Shown here piece after piece: positions 53,721-61,748 of a stretch of DNA of 64,000 nucleotides. The notes under the pieces are model-generated. The model searched no databases. It was not told where the DNA came from and worked only from the letters and a program-made list of their open reading frames with translations. A program made the position numbers and the translations under genes. Position 1 is the first letter of the stretch; the number at the start of each line of letters is the position of its first letter. Origin of the DNA: Thermohalobaculum sp039030915 (GTDB lineage: Bacteria > Pseudomonadota > Alphaproteobacteria > Rhodobacterales > Rhodobacteraceae). The stretch covers positions 10,276 through 74,275 of the forward strand of contig JBCCDG010000006.1 in NCBI GenBank assembly GCA_039030915.1. Reading direction: 5' to 3'.

Positions 53721-55333
53721 CAGCTGCGCTGGCCATCGAGGGGCTGACCGTCGCGCTGCCCAGGGGCGCGGACCGGGCACATGCCGTCGAGGAGGTGAGC
53801 CTCACGGTTGCGGCGGGGGAGATACTCTGCGTCGTCGGCGAGTCCGGCTCCGGCAAGTCCATGAGCGCGAATGCCGTCATGGGCCTGCTGCCTCCGGGCG
53901 TGACCGTCGCCGCGGGGCGCGCGATGTTCGAGGGTCGCGACCTGCTCGAGCTGCCGGAGGAGGAGCGCCAGGCGCTCCGCGGCGCACGCATCGCGATGAT
54001 CTTCCAGGAGCCGATGACCGCGCTCAATCCGCTCATGCGCATCGGCGACCAGATCGCCGAGGTCTTCGAGGCGCATGGCCGCCTCACGCCGCCGGAACGA
54101 CGCGCGCGGGCGGTAGACCTGGTTGAGGAGGTGGGCCTGCCCGAGCCCGAACGTATCGTACGCGCCTACCCATTCCAGCTCTCAGGCGGACAGCGCCAGC
54201 GCGCGATGATCGCCATGGCGCTTGCCCTCGAGCCCGCCATCCTCATAGCGGACGAGCCGACGACAGCGCTCGACGTCACGACGCAGGCCCAGATCCTCGA
54301 GCTCATCCGCCGCCTGCAGCGCGACCATGGCATGGCGGTGATGTTCATCACTCATGACTTCGGCGTGGTTGCGGAGATCGCGGATCGCGTGGTGGTGATG
54401 CGCCATGGCCGGATCGTCGAGGAGGGACCGGCGGCCGATGTTCTCTCCGCCCCTGAGCATCCCTACACCCGGGCGCTACTCGAGGCCGTGCCGACCGGCG
54501 TCCCCTCCACCGCCGCAGGGCGCGCTCCGGAAACACCGGCGCTTGAGGTCGTGGGTCTCGAAAAGACCTATGTCACCAGCAGCGGCCCCTTCCGCCCTAA
54601 GCGCGTGGTCCGTGCCATCGACGGCGTCTCCTTCGAAATCGGGCGCGGTGAGGTGCTGGGGCTCGTGGGCGAGTCCGGGTCGGGCAAATCCACCGTCGGC
54701 CGGGCCATCGTGCGCCTCGTCGACCCGGATGCCGGCCATGTGCGCATAGGCGGCGTCGATATGGCGACCCTATCGGCGAGTGACCTTCGCACCGCGCGGG
54801 CCAAGGCGCAGATGGTCTTCCAGGATCCCTATGCTTCGCTCAACCCGCGCGCCCGCATCGCCCGAGCGCTCACCGAGGGGCCGATGGCCATGGGCACGCC
54901 GCATGCCGAGGCCCGGGCGCGCGCGGCGGAGCTCCTCGAGCTCGTCGGCCTCGACGCCTCGGCACTCGACCGCTTCCCGCACGAGTTCTCCGGTGGCCAG
55001 CGGCAGCGCATCGGCATCGCACGGGCCCTTGCCATGGACCCGGAACTGATCGTGGCGGACGAGGCGGTCTCAGCCCTCGACGTCTCGATCCAGGCACAGG
55101 TACTGGATCTCCTCCGCGACCTGCGCGCCCGCCTCGGCCTCTCGCTTCTCTTCATCACGCACGACCTCCGGGTCGCGGCCCAGCTCTGCGATCGGGTCGC
55201 AGTCATGCAGAAGGGCAAGATTGTGGAGATCGGCCCGGTCGCGGAGATCTTTCAGCGCCCGAGCCACGCCTATACGCGCCAGCTGCTCGCCGCCGTCCCG
55301 GGTGCCGGCTGGGGCGCGGAGGCGGCGGAATGA
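53717..55333 (+). CDS. Fused double ABC ATPase (DppD-DppF type)
   Basis: The 538-residue protein joins two complete ATPase domains. The first has GESGSGKSM, LSGGQRQRAMIAMALAL and LIADEPTTALDVT; the second has GESGSGKSTVGRAI, FSGGQRQRIGIARALAM and IVADEAVSALDVS (Walker B written DEAVSALD). Both Q-loops and H-loops (THD) are intact. Each domain ends with the HPYTRALL / HAYTRQLL tail of oligopeptide ATPases. It powers uptake through the two permeases. Confidence 0.94.
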   Translation: MTAALAIEGLTVALPRGADRAHAVEEVSLTVAAGEILCVVGESGSGKSMSANAVMGLLPPGVTVAAGRAMFEGRDLLELPEEERQALRGARIAMIFQEPMTALNPLMRIGDQIAEVFEAHGRLTPPERRARAVDLVEEVGLPEPERIVRAYPFQLSGGQRQRAMIAMALALEPAILIADEPTTALDVTTQAQILELIRRLQRDHGMAVMFITHDFGVVAEIADRVVVMRHGRIVEEGPAADVLSAPEHPYTRALLEAVPTGVPSTAAGRAPETPALEVVGLEKTYVTSSGPFRPKRVVRAIDGVSFEIGRGEVLGLVGESGSGKSTVGRAIVRLVDPDAGHVRIGGVDMATLSASDLRTARAKAQMVFQDPYASLNPRARIARALTEGPMAMGTPHAEARARAAELLELVGLDASALDRFPHEFSGGQRQRIGIARALAMDPELIVADEAVSALDVSIQAQVLDLLRDLRARLGLSLLFITHDLRVAAQLCDRVAVMQKGKIVEIGPVAEIFQRPSHAYTRQLLAAVPGAGWGAEAAE

Positions 55334-56613
55334 GCGTCGAGCCCGATCTTGCAGCCCGCCTTGCCGATGCGGTCGACGCTGGCTTCGAGGCGCAGCTTGC
55401 CTTCCTCGAAACCCTCGTCCGCTTTCCCTCGGTCCGCGGCGCCGAACGTGAGGTGCAGGAAGCCTTCGCCGGAGCATGCCGCGAGCGCGGACTTGCGACG
55501 CGCGTGGCCCCCATCGACCTCGCACGCATTCGGGAGCATCCAGGCTTCTCGCCCGTCACCATCGACTACACCGAAAGCCTGACCGTCATTGCCCGCCACG
55601 AACCCCGGAGACAAACCGGCCGCTCGCTCATCATGAACGGGCATATGGACGTCGTCCCGCCAGGGCCGCAGGCTGTTTGGCAGTCGCCCCCCTTCGAGCC
55701 CCGCCGCGAGGGTGACTGGCTCTACGGCCGCGGCGCGGGCGACATGAAGGCCGGAAACGGCGCGATGCTAGCCGCCCTCGACGCGCTCGCTGCCTGCGGT
55801 GTCCAACCTGCGGCACCGGTCGAGATCCACTGCGTCGTGGAAGAGGAGTCGACCGGCAACGGCGCACTCGATGCAGCCCTCGCGGGTGGGAAGGCCGACG
55901 CGGTGCTGATCCCCGAGCCAATGGACGACATGCTCGTTCGGGCCAATCTCGGCGTCCTCTGGTTCCGCCTCCACATCAAAGGCCGGCCCGTGCATGCCCG
56001 CGAGACCGGCAGCGGTGCCAACGCCATCGAGGTTGCGACCCGCATGATCGCAGCGTTGAAAGGCCTCGAAACCCGTCTGAACGAGGGCCCACGGCACCCC
56101 GCCTTCAAGAGCGCGGAGCATCCGATCAACCTCAATGTCGGTCGCATCGAAGGGGGGGATTGGCCGTCTTCCGTGCCCGCCTGGTGCACGGTGGATTGCC
56201 GGCTTTCCTTCTTCCCGGGGATGGCTGCCTCCGAAGCGGCAGCGCTGGTCGAAAGCTGCGTCGCGGAGGCGGCGTCGCGCGACCCCTTCCTTTCGGAGAC
56301 GCCGCCCGAGCTCGAATGGACGGGCTTCTTCGCAGAAGGCTACCATCAGCCAGCGGGCAGCGAGGCCGAAGCCGCGCTCGCTGACGCCCACGTGACGGCC
56401 CACGGCACGCCCCTCGGCGAAACGCTGATGCATGGCTATCTCGACGGTAGGGTCTACGCGCTCTACGGCGCGATGCCGACGCTCTGCTACGGCCCGCTGG
56501 CCCAAAACATCCACGGCTTCGACGAGCGCGTGAACCTGCCGAGCCTCCGGCGCTGCACCCTGGCCATGGCGCTCTTTATCGCCCGCTGGTGCGGTACCGA
56601 GCCGCGGGGCTGA
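55330..56613 (+). CDS. M20-family metallopeptidase / deacylase (ArgE/DapE-like)
   Basis: The 427-residue zinc enzyme has the metal ligands His105 (NGHMDVVPPG), Asp138 (GRGAGDMKAG), the Glu pair at about 171-172 (VVEEESTGNG) and a C-terminal His in NIHGFDERV. Members remove acyl groups from amino acids or cut dipeptides. Its start overlaps the ATPase stop (ATGA), so it very likely processes what the transporter imports, e.g. an N-acylated amino acid or dipeptide. A true substrate is not evident. Confidence 0.92.
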   Translation: MSVEPDLAARLADAVDAGFEAQLAFLETLVRFPSVRGAEREVQEAFAGACRERGLATRVAPIDLARIREHPGFSPVTIDYTESLTVIARHEPRRQTGRSLIMNGHMDVVPPGPQAVWQSPPFEPRREGDWLYGRGAGDMKAGNGAMLAALDALAACGVQPAAPVEIHCVVEEESTGNGALDAALAGGKADAVLIPEPMDDMLVRANLGVLWFRLHIKGRPVHARETGSGANAIEVATRMIAALKGLETRLNEGPRHPAFKSAEHPINLNVGRIEGGDWPSSVPAWCTVDCRLSFFPGMAASEAAALVESCVAEAASRDPFLSETPPELEWTGFFAEGYHQPAGSEAEAALADAHVTAHGTPLGETLMHGYLDGRVYALYGAMPTLCYGPLAQNIHGFDERVNLPSLRRCTLAMALFIARWCGTEPRG

Positions 56614-56641
56614 CGGGCGCGCGCCGGTCGGCCTCTGCGGG

Positions 56642-58336
56642 TCAATCCTCGGCAAGCATCGCCGCCGCGATGCGCTCGGCAGTCATTGCCGTCGGCAACG
56701 CCAGGTTGGCCGAAGGGATGGTCGGAAAAAGCGAGGCGTCCGCAACGCGCAGCCCCTCGACGCCAAAGACGCGGCCGGCGCCATCAGTCACCGCCATCGG
56801 ATCGTCGGCTGCGCCCATCCGGCAGGTGCCGCAGGCGTGCCAAACGCCCGTGACGGCCCGGTCGAGGAAGCTATCGAGCCGCTCGGGCTCGGCCAGCAAG
56901 TCGTCGATGGATATCCCCGGCCTGGCCATCCGCTCGAGCAGCCGAGGTGCAAGGGGGCCCGCGCAGTCGAGAAGCACGCCCGCAAGGCCGGTCGCCACGC
57001 CCGCACCCACCCCCGGGGCCGCGAAGCGCCGGGCACGCTCCGACAGCAGTGCCGGGAAGGGTGGCCCGCAGGCGCCGCTGCTCGAGAGCGCCGCCATTTC
57101 CCGAGCAGCGCAACGAAAGGCATCGGCGAGCCGCGCCCGGTCCGCCGGATGGGAAAGAAGGCGAAAGTCGATATCGGCGCTGCCGTCCGGGCTCAGCGCA
57201 AGGCATCCCTTCGAGAAGGCCTGGTTCACCCAGACATAGAGCATGCCGACGCGTCGCCCGACGGCGTGCCAGGCAGAACGTCCCATGATCGCAAGATGCA
57301 TGTCGCCCGCCTGGGTCCCTTCGTGGCCTGAGCTGAAGCGCTGTACGACCGGTATGTGATAGGCTGCGCGCCCGAGACGCGTGCCGCGCGGCAGCCAGGC
57401 AGCGACACCAGCAGCCGGATGCTCGAGGAGGTTCTCACCGACGCCCGGCCGGTCCGCGACGATGGCGATGCCCGCTGCCGCGAGCATGGCGCCGGGGCCG
57501 ATGCCGCTTCGCATCAAGAGGAGCGGCGAGGCGAGCGCACCGGCGGCGAGCACCGTCTGCCGTGCCCGGAACATCCCACGGACCCCTACCGCGCCGCGCA
57601 CCCGCCCCCCTTCGATCACGAGCCGATCGACCGCGCACTCCGTGACGATGGCGAGGTTCGGGCGCGCGCGGACTTCTGGGGTGAGCCAGGCTCGCGCTGC
57701 GGTGACGCGGCGCGCCCGTTCGTCGATTGCAAGCGCCGTTGGTGCGAGCCCGTCAGCCCACGGTCCGTTCTGGTCTGCGAGCCACGCCACGCCATTGCCG
57801 GCAAGCTGAGCCGCGGCACGGGCCGGGAAGGATCCCGGCGGCGGCGCAGGTGCCGGGCGCACCGGGATCGGCCCGTTTCCGCCGCCCGCCTTCGAGACGC
57901 GTGCGAAGGCTGCCTCTGCGCCCAGCCAGCACCAGCCCTCGGCGCCGAGATCGCCCCAGCGGTCATAGTCCGCCGGCGCGCCGCGATTGGCGCCGAGGCC
58001 GTTGATCGCCGTGCCGCCGCCGAGCACCCGCCCTTGGGCATAGGGCCTGCGCGGGAGGCTGGCCGGATCATTGCGCCCGGCACCACCCGTGCGGACGCTG
58101 AGACCCGGCCAGAGGTACGCGGGATCGAAATAGGCCCGGCCTGGGTAGAGTGCCGCGACGGCCGGCGGCTCGACGTCGCCGAGATCGGGCCCCGCCTCAA
58201 GGAGCACCACGCGCAACCCGGAATCTTCGCTGAGGCGCGCGGCGAGGACGCAGCCCGCCGCGCCACCGCCGATCACGAGGACATCGGCCTCAGCCTCTCT
58301 CGGGATCGACGCGCCGTTGCCTCGGCTCAGATCCAT
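56642..58336 (-). CDS. GMC-family FAD oxidoreductase
   Basis: The 564-residue flavoenzyme has the FAD-binding GGGAAGCVLAARLSE near residue 23, the RVLGGGTAINGL GMC signature and the C-terminal HACGTCRMG with the catalytic His. It resembles choline or alcohol dehydrogenases that oxidise a hydroxyl to a carbonyl. ATG 58336 has GGAGAG upstream. It ends 28 bases from the M20 gene on the opposite strand, so it is convergent rather than in the operon; a functional link to the transporter is possible but unproven. Confidence 0.88.
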   Translation of the reverse strand: MDLSRGNGASIPREAEADVLVIGGGAAGCVLAARLSEDSGLRVVLLEAGPDLGDVEPPAVAALYPGRAYFDPAYLWPGLSVRTGGAGRNDPASLPRRPYAQGRVLGGGTAINGLGANRGAPADYDRWGDLGAEGWCWLGAEAAFARVSKAGGGNGPIPVRPAPAPPPGSFPARAAAQLAGNGVAWLADQNGPWADGLAPTALAIDERARRVTAARAWLTPEVRARPNLAIVTECAVDRLVIEGGRVRGAVGVRGMFRARQTVLAAGALASPLLLMRSGIGPGAMLAAAGIAIVADRPGVGENLLEHPAAGVAAWLPRGTRLGRAAYHIPVVQRFSSGHEGTQAGDMHLAIMGRSAWHAVGRRVGMLYVWVNQAFSKGCLALSPDGSADIDFRLLSHPADRARLADAFRCAAREMAALSSSGACGPPFPALLSERARRFAAPGVGAGVATGLAGVLLDCAGPLAPRLLERMARPGISIDDLLAEPERLDSFLDRAVTGVWHACGTCRMGAADDPMAVTDGAGRVFGVEGLRVADASLFPTIPSANLALPTAMTAERIAAAMLAED

Positions 58337-58531
58337 GCCGCCCGCTCTCCAAAGGTTCACCTGCCCGTGGCAAAGACTACGAGCGGGGCGTGCAAAGCGC
58401 CACGCGCCCATCAAGTGCCGCTCGACGCGACCCGAGAGCAGAACATCCACTTATCCCACCCCTGCAGCTCTCCAAGATCACCTCTGCGCGAAGGGGGGGA
58501 GGCCGAAGGCAGGTCGGCGAGGAGAACTTCG
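58337..58531. other. Intergenic region between GMC gene and the small alien frame
   Basis: About 195 bases with no supported gene; together with the small frame and the next gap it makes a 508-base stretch before the lipoprotein gene. No terminator or promoter stands out. Confidence 0.4.
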
Positions 58532-58750
58532 TCACCAACATAGCGTGATGTCGAAGGCGTCAGCCTGGTCCTTTCGCAGCCGTTTCTCGATCTCGGTTTT
58601 ATCAGGATACAGAGCAGCCGCCTCGCCACCCAGGCGCATCCGCGCCTTGCACCGAACGTGGATGCAACCGAACCGTCGGGCCCGATCCGATACCTGGTAG
58701 GCTAGCGACCTGAACGTCGCATGCGCGAGCCGATCGGCGATCTGCTGCAA
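58532..58750 (-). CDS. Possible small alien ORF or gene relic with low-GC codons
   Basis: From a TTG at 58750 the frame encodes about 72 residues, ending ALYPDKTEIEKRLRKDQADAFDITLCW. Further upstream the frame continues with TTA, AGA, AAA, CTT and TTG codons that contrast with all neighbours. The layout (VRCKARMRLG... ALYPDKTEIEKRLR... DAFDITLCW) recalls small alphaproteobacterial zinc-ribbon proteins, but only single cysteines remain, so it may be a decayed copy. No clear ribosome site or ATG is present. It is divergent from the lipoprotein gene. Confidence 0.35.
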   Translation of the reverse strand: MQQIADRLAHATFRSLAYQVSDRARRFGCIHVRCKARMRLGGEAAALYPDKTEIEKRLRKDQADAFDITLCW

Positions 58751-58844
58751 AAGTTTTCTCTCAAGGCGGAATAAGCGCCTGCCCCGTCCGTTCTCCTCCC
58801 CGACACCGGCGCTCTTCAGGACCGGGCAGAGACGGAGAGAGAGA

Positions 58845-59510
58845 ATGACACGCAAGCTTGTCGCGATCCTGGGCCTGACGACGGCGCTCGGCGCCTGCGG
58901 GCCGATGACCACGCTCGAGACCGCCGGGCTGCCGGCATGGACGGGCGGCAGCGGAGAGCGCGACGGGCGACCTGCGATCGTGGCGCGCGGCGTCGCACTC
59001 GAGCCCCATGCCAAGGTGCTGCGCTCCGAGCTCGGCAACCGGCGGGTGCGCGATCTGATGGATGGCGGCACGGTGGTTCTGGAGATGTCCGCCAGCGGGT
59101 CGCGCCTGCGGCTGGTGGAGGCCGATGGCTGCCGCTCCACCCGGCTTCTCGACTGGTTCTCGCCCTCGCTCGCCTGGGCGGACTGCGGCAACTCCAAGCA
59201 TTGGCACACGGCTGAGGCACGCGTCGGGATCGAGGCATCGCTCTATCCGCTTCGGCCCGGGGCGACAGGGCGCTATCGCCGCTCAGCCGTCTCGCATACC
59301 GGCCGCAAATCCGAGCGGGTGACCGACTGCCGCGTGACGGATGCGGTGACGGTCGATCTCGGCGCGCGCGTGGCGGATGCATTCGAGGTGGTGTGCGACG
59401 ACGGGCGGATCGAGCGGACGACCTGGTACGCGCCGGGTGAGGGGCCGGTGGCCTATCGCGAGGCGCATCGCGAGCGCGGACTGCGCGAGGCCTGGGTCCT
59501 GACAGATTGA
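58845..59510 (+). CDS. Predicted lipoprotein of unknown function
   Basis: The 221-residue protein has a lipoprotein signal peptide (MTRKLVAILGLTTALGAC) with the lipobox LGAC, so Cys18 would be lipidated. The mature part has four more cysteines that could form two disulphides. It has a WYAPGEGPVAYRE strand near the end. I do not recognise the family. It lies 130 bases upstream of the hydrolase gene on the same strand; cotranscription is possible. Confidence 0.75.
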   Translation: MTRKLVAILGLTTALGACGPMTTLETAGLPAWTGGSGERDGRPAIVARGVALEPHAKVLRSELGNRRVRDLMDGGTVVLEMSASGSRLRLVEADGCRSTRLLDWFSPSLAWADCGNSKHWHTAEARVGIEASLYPLRPGATGRYRRSAVSHTGRKSERVTDCRVTDAVTVDLGARVADAFEVVCDDGRIERTTWYAPGEGPVAYREAHRERGLREAWVLTD

Positions 59511-59640
59511 CGGATGGAGGCGACCCGGCCTTTCGCTTGACCGGCGGGGCGGGAGCGGCCGGTGCCCTGCGGGCGGCGGAAGGGCTTGGCGCGTGCCCCG
59601 GCGTCTTCCGGCGAGGGCTGGATCGCAAGGAGAAGACAAG

Positions 59641-60582
59641 ATGAAATACGAGGTTACGATCGGCAGGGCGGCGTCAGGCGCCGGTGGCATGGCGGCCGGA
59701 AGCCCCGCGCGGGCACGGGTCGAGCTGGTCGAGGCTGCGGGGCCCACGGGGCTGTCGGCCTGGGTGGCGCTGCCCGAACGGCGGGGGCCCGATCCTACCC
59801 CCCTGATTGCCGTGCACGGCATCAAGCGGGGCGCCCGCGCCCAGGCGGCCGGCTTTGCCGCACGGGCCTCGGCCGCGGGCCGGCCGGTGGTCGCACCGCT
59901 CTTCGATACCGCGCGTTGGCCGCTCTATCAACAGGCGGTGCGGCGTGGCAGGGCGGACCTCGCACTCGCGACGCTCCTCGACGATCTCGGCCTCGCGGGG
60001 CTGCCTGGGACGGGGCGCATCGACCTCTTCGGCTACTCGGCCGGCGCGCAGTTCGCACATCGCTTCGCCATGATGCACCCGCAGCGTGTGCGCCGGCTGA
60101 GCCTCGCCGCGGCGGGCTGGTACACCTTCCCCGACGACGCGCCCTTTCCCTATGGCCTCGGCGCCCGCAGGACGGTGGCCGGGCGCAGCGACAGCGTCGA
60201 CTGGGGTGCGCTGATGGCCGCGCGGCTGGCGGAGTTTCTCGCGATCCCAAAGCTCGTCGCGGTCGGTGGGGCGGACACCCTCTCCGACGAGACGCTGCGC
60301 CGCGGGGCGGAGATCGACCGCCACCAGGGCGCCAACCGGGTAGCGCGCGCGCGGACCTATGCGGCAGCGCTCGAGGACGCGGCGGCGGCGCGGGGGATCG
60401 CCACGCCGCCGCCCCGTCTCACGATCCTGCCCGGCGTCACACACGACTTCACGGAGTGCCTCGCAGGCGGGTTGGCGACGCTCGTCTTGACGCCGCCCGA
60501 CGCGGTGCGGGCGCGCAGCAGCACGAACACAGCAACAACTCTGACGAACGGACCCTTCGCGGGCCCGGCCGAGACGATCTGA
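59641..60582 (+). CDS. Alpha/beta hydrolase
   Basis: The 313-residue protein has the hydrolase fold with the nucleophile Ser133 in FGYSAGAQ, the oxyanion stretch IAVHGIKRGA near 57-65 and a likely catalytic His in LPGVTHDFTE. It may be an esterase or peptidase. AAGGAG precedes the ATG. It starts a unit with the P-loop gene (14 bases on) and the ABC gene (overlapping). Substrate is unknown. Confidence 0.8.
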   Translation: MKYEVTIGRAASGAGGMAAGSPARARVELVEAAGPTGLSAWVALPERRGPDPTPLIAVHGIKRGARAQAAGFAARASAAGRPVVAPLFDTARWPLYQQAVRRGRADLALATLLDDLGLAGLPGTGRIDLFGYSAGAQFAHRFAMMHPQRVRRLSLAAAGWYTFPDDAPFPYGLGARRTVAGRSDSVDWGALMAARLAEFLAIPKLVAVGGADTLSDETLRRGAEIDRHQGANRVARARTYAAALEDAAAARGIATPPPRLTILPGVTHDFTECLAGGLATLVLTPPDAVRARSSTNTATTLTNGPFAGPAETI

Positions 60583-60596
60583 CAAGGAGCCGAGAC

Positions 60597-61748
60597 ATGA
60601 TGATCACGCTGGAGCGGATGCCCGCTGGCCAGATCGCGGAGAAAGCGAAATGGGCCTTCACGACGCGCCGTGTGCCGCGCGGGACGGTTCACGGGCTCGA
60701 CCGCCGGCTGGTCGATGCGCGGCCTGGCGACCTGGTGCTGGCGCGCGTGGCGCGCATCGGCTCGCACAAGCGGCTGCAGCTTGCGAGCGGCCGGCCGTCG
60801 GAGCTTTACGAAGGCGACGCAGTGGTACTGGTTTGCGGCGCGCGGTATGCGCCGGACCAGTTCGAGGGGCTGGCCGAGCTCGATCCGCGCGGCGCGGATA
60901 TGCTGGCCGGCGGTGGCGTGATCGGGCGCATGCGCTCGTCCAACGGGCGGATGACGGCACCGACGCGGCTCGTCCCGCTCGGGCTCCTCTGCGGGCGCGA
61001 CGGCGCGCGGCTGAATCTCAAGGACTACGCGCTGCCGGCAATCCCAGGGCGGGCCGCCATTATGCCCTGTGCGATGGCAGGGGGCCGCCCCCCAATGACG
61101 GTGATCGCCGCCATCGGCGCCTCGATGAACGCCGGCAAGACGACGGCCGTGGCGAGCCTCGCCCACGGGCTCGTCCGGGCGGGCTTCGAGGTAGCGGCCA
61201 TCAAGGCGACCGGCACGGGCGCCTTCGGCGACGTCAACGCCTATTGCGACGCCGGCGCGCAGCATGTCTCGGACTTCGTCGATGCCGGCATGGTCTCCAC
61301 CTATCTCGAGCCGCATGAGCGGATCTTAGACGGGATGGACCGGCTTCTCGGCCATGCGGCGGCCAATTGCTGCGACGTCGCGCTGGTCGAGCTTGCGGAC
61401 GGGATCTTCCAGCGCGAGACGGCTGCGCTCCTGGCCGATCCGGCCGTCAGGGCGCGCTTTGACGGGCTCCTCTTCGCGGCGCCGGATGCGGCCTCTGCCG
61501 TGGGCGGGATTGCGCATCTCGAGGCGCGGGGCCTCGTGCCCGACCTCGTGACAGGCATGCTGAGCCGGTCTCCATTGGCGGCGGCAGAGGCGTCGGCGGC
61601 GGCAGGCATCCGCGTCGTCGACCGCCCGTCGCTCCGGGACCCCGCCTTTGCCGGCGCGTTCCTCGCTGAGATGCGGGGCAACGCCGCGGCGGGGCCGAGA
61701 GCCGCGACCGGCCGGGCAGCGCGAGCGGCCGAGAGCGCGGCGGCATGA
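60597..61748 (+). CDS. P-loop protein with N-terminal beta domain (SIMIBI/BioD-like, DUF1611-like)
   Basis: The 383-residue protein has a beta-rich N-terminal domain (about 25-145: GTVHGLDRRLVDARPGDLVLA, the VIGRMRSSNGRM stretch) and a C-terminal nucleotide-binding domain. Walker A is GASMNAGKT at 174-182, the following KATGTG lies at 203-208, and VALVELADGIFQRET at 261-275 occupies the place of Walker B. This pattern fits SIMIBI-class P-loop enzymes such as dethiobiotin synthase, CTP-synthase-like and DUF1611 proteins. The reaction is unknown. AAGGAG precedes the ATG. Its stop overlaps the ABC gene start (ATGA), so the two are coupled. Confidence 0.7.
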   Translation: MMITLERMPAGQIAEKAKWAFTTRRVPRGTVHGLDRRLVDARPGDLVLARVARIGSHKRLQLASGRPSELYEGDAVVLVCGARYAPDQFEGLAELDPRGADMLAGGGVIGRMRSSNGRMTAPTRLVPLGLLCGRDGARLNLKDYALPAIPGRAAIMPCAMAGGRPPMTVIAAIGASMNAGKTTAVASLAHGLVRAGFEVAAIKATGTGAFGDVNAYCDAGAQHVSDFVDAGMVSTYLEPHERILDGMDRLLGHAAANCCDVALVELADGIFQRETAALLADPAVRARFDGLLFAAPDAASAVGGIAHLEARGLVPDLVTGMLSRSPLAAAEASAAAGIRVVDRPSLRDPAFAGAFLAEMRGNAAAGPRAATGRAARAAESAAA

